Source of the DNA: RYN-431 sp036388295
GTDB taxonomy: Bacteria > Planctomycetota > Phycisphaerae > Tepidisphaerales > Tepidisphaeraceae
Assembly (NCBI GenBank): GCA_036388295.1
Contig: DASVSC010000257.1
Span: 1-21,267 of the forward strand
Direction of reading: 5' to 3'
DNA: 21,267 bases
A program made the position numbers and the translations under genes. The notes under the pieces were generated by a model. It made no database searches and was not told where the DNA came from. It was given only the letters and a program-made list of their open reading frames with translations. Positions 20,596-21,267 of the stretch are shown here, in pieces (position 1 is the stretch's first letter; every line of letters starts with the position of its first letter).

Positions 20596-21267
20596 ATGCC
20601 GCACGCCCCGAAACACTCGTTCCTTCTGTCCGCGGCGGCCGGCGTCGTTGCCGGCTTGTTCGCGACCACCTCGCCGGCAGTGGCGCAAACCCCGCCGGCC
20701 ACGCAGCCGTTGTCCCCCGCCGTGTTGCCGGGACGCGGGCTGAACGAGCACGACTTTCTCTACGCCGGCGAATGGGACACGCGCAAAGAGATGCAGTCGA
20801 TGTTCATCGTGCGCGGCGGGAACATCGTCTGGCAGTACAGCATCCCGCTGAAGCGGCCGGGCGGCGGCGTGCAGGAGTTCGACGACGTCACGCGCCTCAG
20901 CAACGGCAACATCGTCTTCTCCCGCATGAGCGGCGCCGGCATGGTCACGCCGGACAAGCAGATCGTCTGGAACTACGACGCCCCGCCCGGCACGGAAGTC
21001 CATTCCTGCCAGCCGCTGGACCTGGACCGCGTGCTGATCATGCGCAACGGCAACCCGGCCCAGCTGATGATTATCAACACGAAGACGAATGCCGTCGAAA
21101 AAGAGATGGTCCTGCCCACCGGCAAAAAGGGCACGCACGGCCAGTTCCGTCACATCCGCATGACGGCCGCGGGCACGCTCCTTGTGCCGCACATGGACAT
21201 GGACAAGGTCTGCGAATACGACGCGGGCGGGAAAGAAATCTGGTCCTGCCCCGCCCCCGGCCCCTGG
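20596..21267 (+). CDS. Exported beta-propeller (PQQ-like repeat) protein, 3' end beyond the window
   Basis: The first 224 codons are present and the frame stays open to the last base. A signal peptide covers residues 1-30 (FLLSAAAGVVAGLFATTSPA, likely cut after AVA). The mature part contains repeated four-strand blades of the PQQ/WD-like type, each with a 'G.ivw.Y..P' strand: GNIVWQYSIP, then RLSNGNIVFSRMSGAG and KQIVWNYDAPPGTEVHS, then RVLIMRNGNPAQLMIINT, and HIRMTAAGTLLVPHMDMDKV followed by CEYDAGGKEIWSC. Planctomycetes have many such proteins of unknown ligand, some near carbohydrate-degradation genes. No PQQ-dehydrogenase catalytic motif is visible in this part. It could be an enzyme or a binding protein of the periplasm. 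Confidence 0.85.
   Translation, partial: MPHAPKHSFLLSAAAGVVAGLFATTSPAVAQTPPATQPLSPAVLPGRGLNEHDFLYAGEWDTRKEMQSMFIVRGGNIVWQYSIPLKRPGGGVQEFDDVTRLSNGNIVFSRMSGAGMVTPDKQIVWNYDAPPGTEVHSCQPLDLDRVLIMRNGNPAQLMIINTKTNAVEKEMVLPTGKKGTHGQFRHIRMTAAGTLLVPHMDMDKVCEYDAGGKEIWSCPAPGPW

Overview
The window looks like chromosomal DNA from a high-GC planctomycete, most likely class Phycisphaerae (inference). The main clues are two exported proteins that begin with variants of the planctomycete LEPRxLL-type N-terminal motif (LEARKLLASV from 9125; LEGRVCRSVSA, minus strand from 20060). Supporting clues are many small exported or membrane-anchored proteins of unknown function, weak or absent Shine-Dalgarno sequences, GTG/TTG starts, and gene ends packed with palindromic repeats. 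No rRNA, tRNA, CRISPR array, transposase or integrase was seen.

Layout. 1-2668: two palindromes, a minus-strand protein with a C-terminal membrane helix, a membrane-anchored unknown, and a Gfo/Idh/MocA oxidoreductase. 2637-4051: a membrane-anchored alpha/beta hydrolase lying between two copies of a composite palindromic element; each copy supplies the last codons and stop of the gene before it. 4181-5505: a UvrC-like protein with a 4Fe-4S-type cysteine set but a degraded GIY-YIG site, then a 169-bp element with terminal inverted repeats. 5523-8246 (minus strand): folD followed by three overlapping genes for DUF4190-like membrane proteins. 8322-10303: a HIT-family protein, a lower-GC leader, and an RTX-repeat exported protein. 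10430-13431: a broken 5' copy of truA, an exported secretin-N-domain-like protein, intact truA, and an FkbM methyltransferase. 13492-15442: a class B J-domain protein between two copies of an inverted-repeat family, then a DUF2256-DUF3253 protein. 15594-18023: a family GT3 (eukaryote-type) glycogen synthase and a small secreted NTF2-like protein. 18064-18939: a two-helix membrane protein between two small palindromes in opposite orientation. 19050-21267: an SdrD-B-like exported protein (minus strand), a SEC-C zinc-motif gene broken by two single-base frameshifts, and the start of an exported beta-propeller protein that runs off the window.

There is no single pathway here; it is mostly housekeeping and cell-envelope genes. 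The unusual theme is repeat structure. Three single genes are bracketed by paired copies of three different palindromic repeat families, a fourth is bracketed by a direct repeat of the truA 5' end, and two repeats have become protein C-termini. The strongest protein-level points are a FolD with altered cyclohydrolase residues, a bacterial GT3 glycogen synthase that keeps the arginine cluster of the yeast glucose-6-phosphate site, and the UvrC-like protein.
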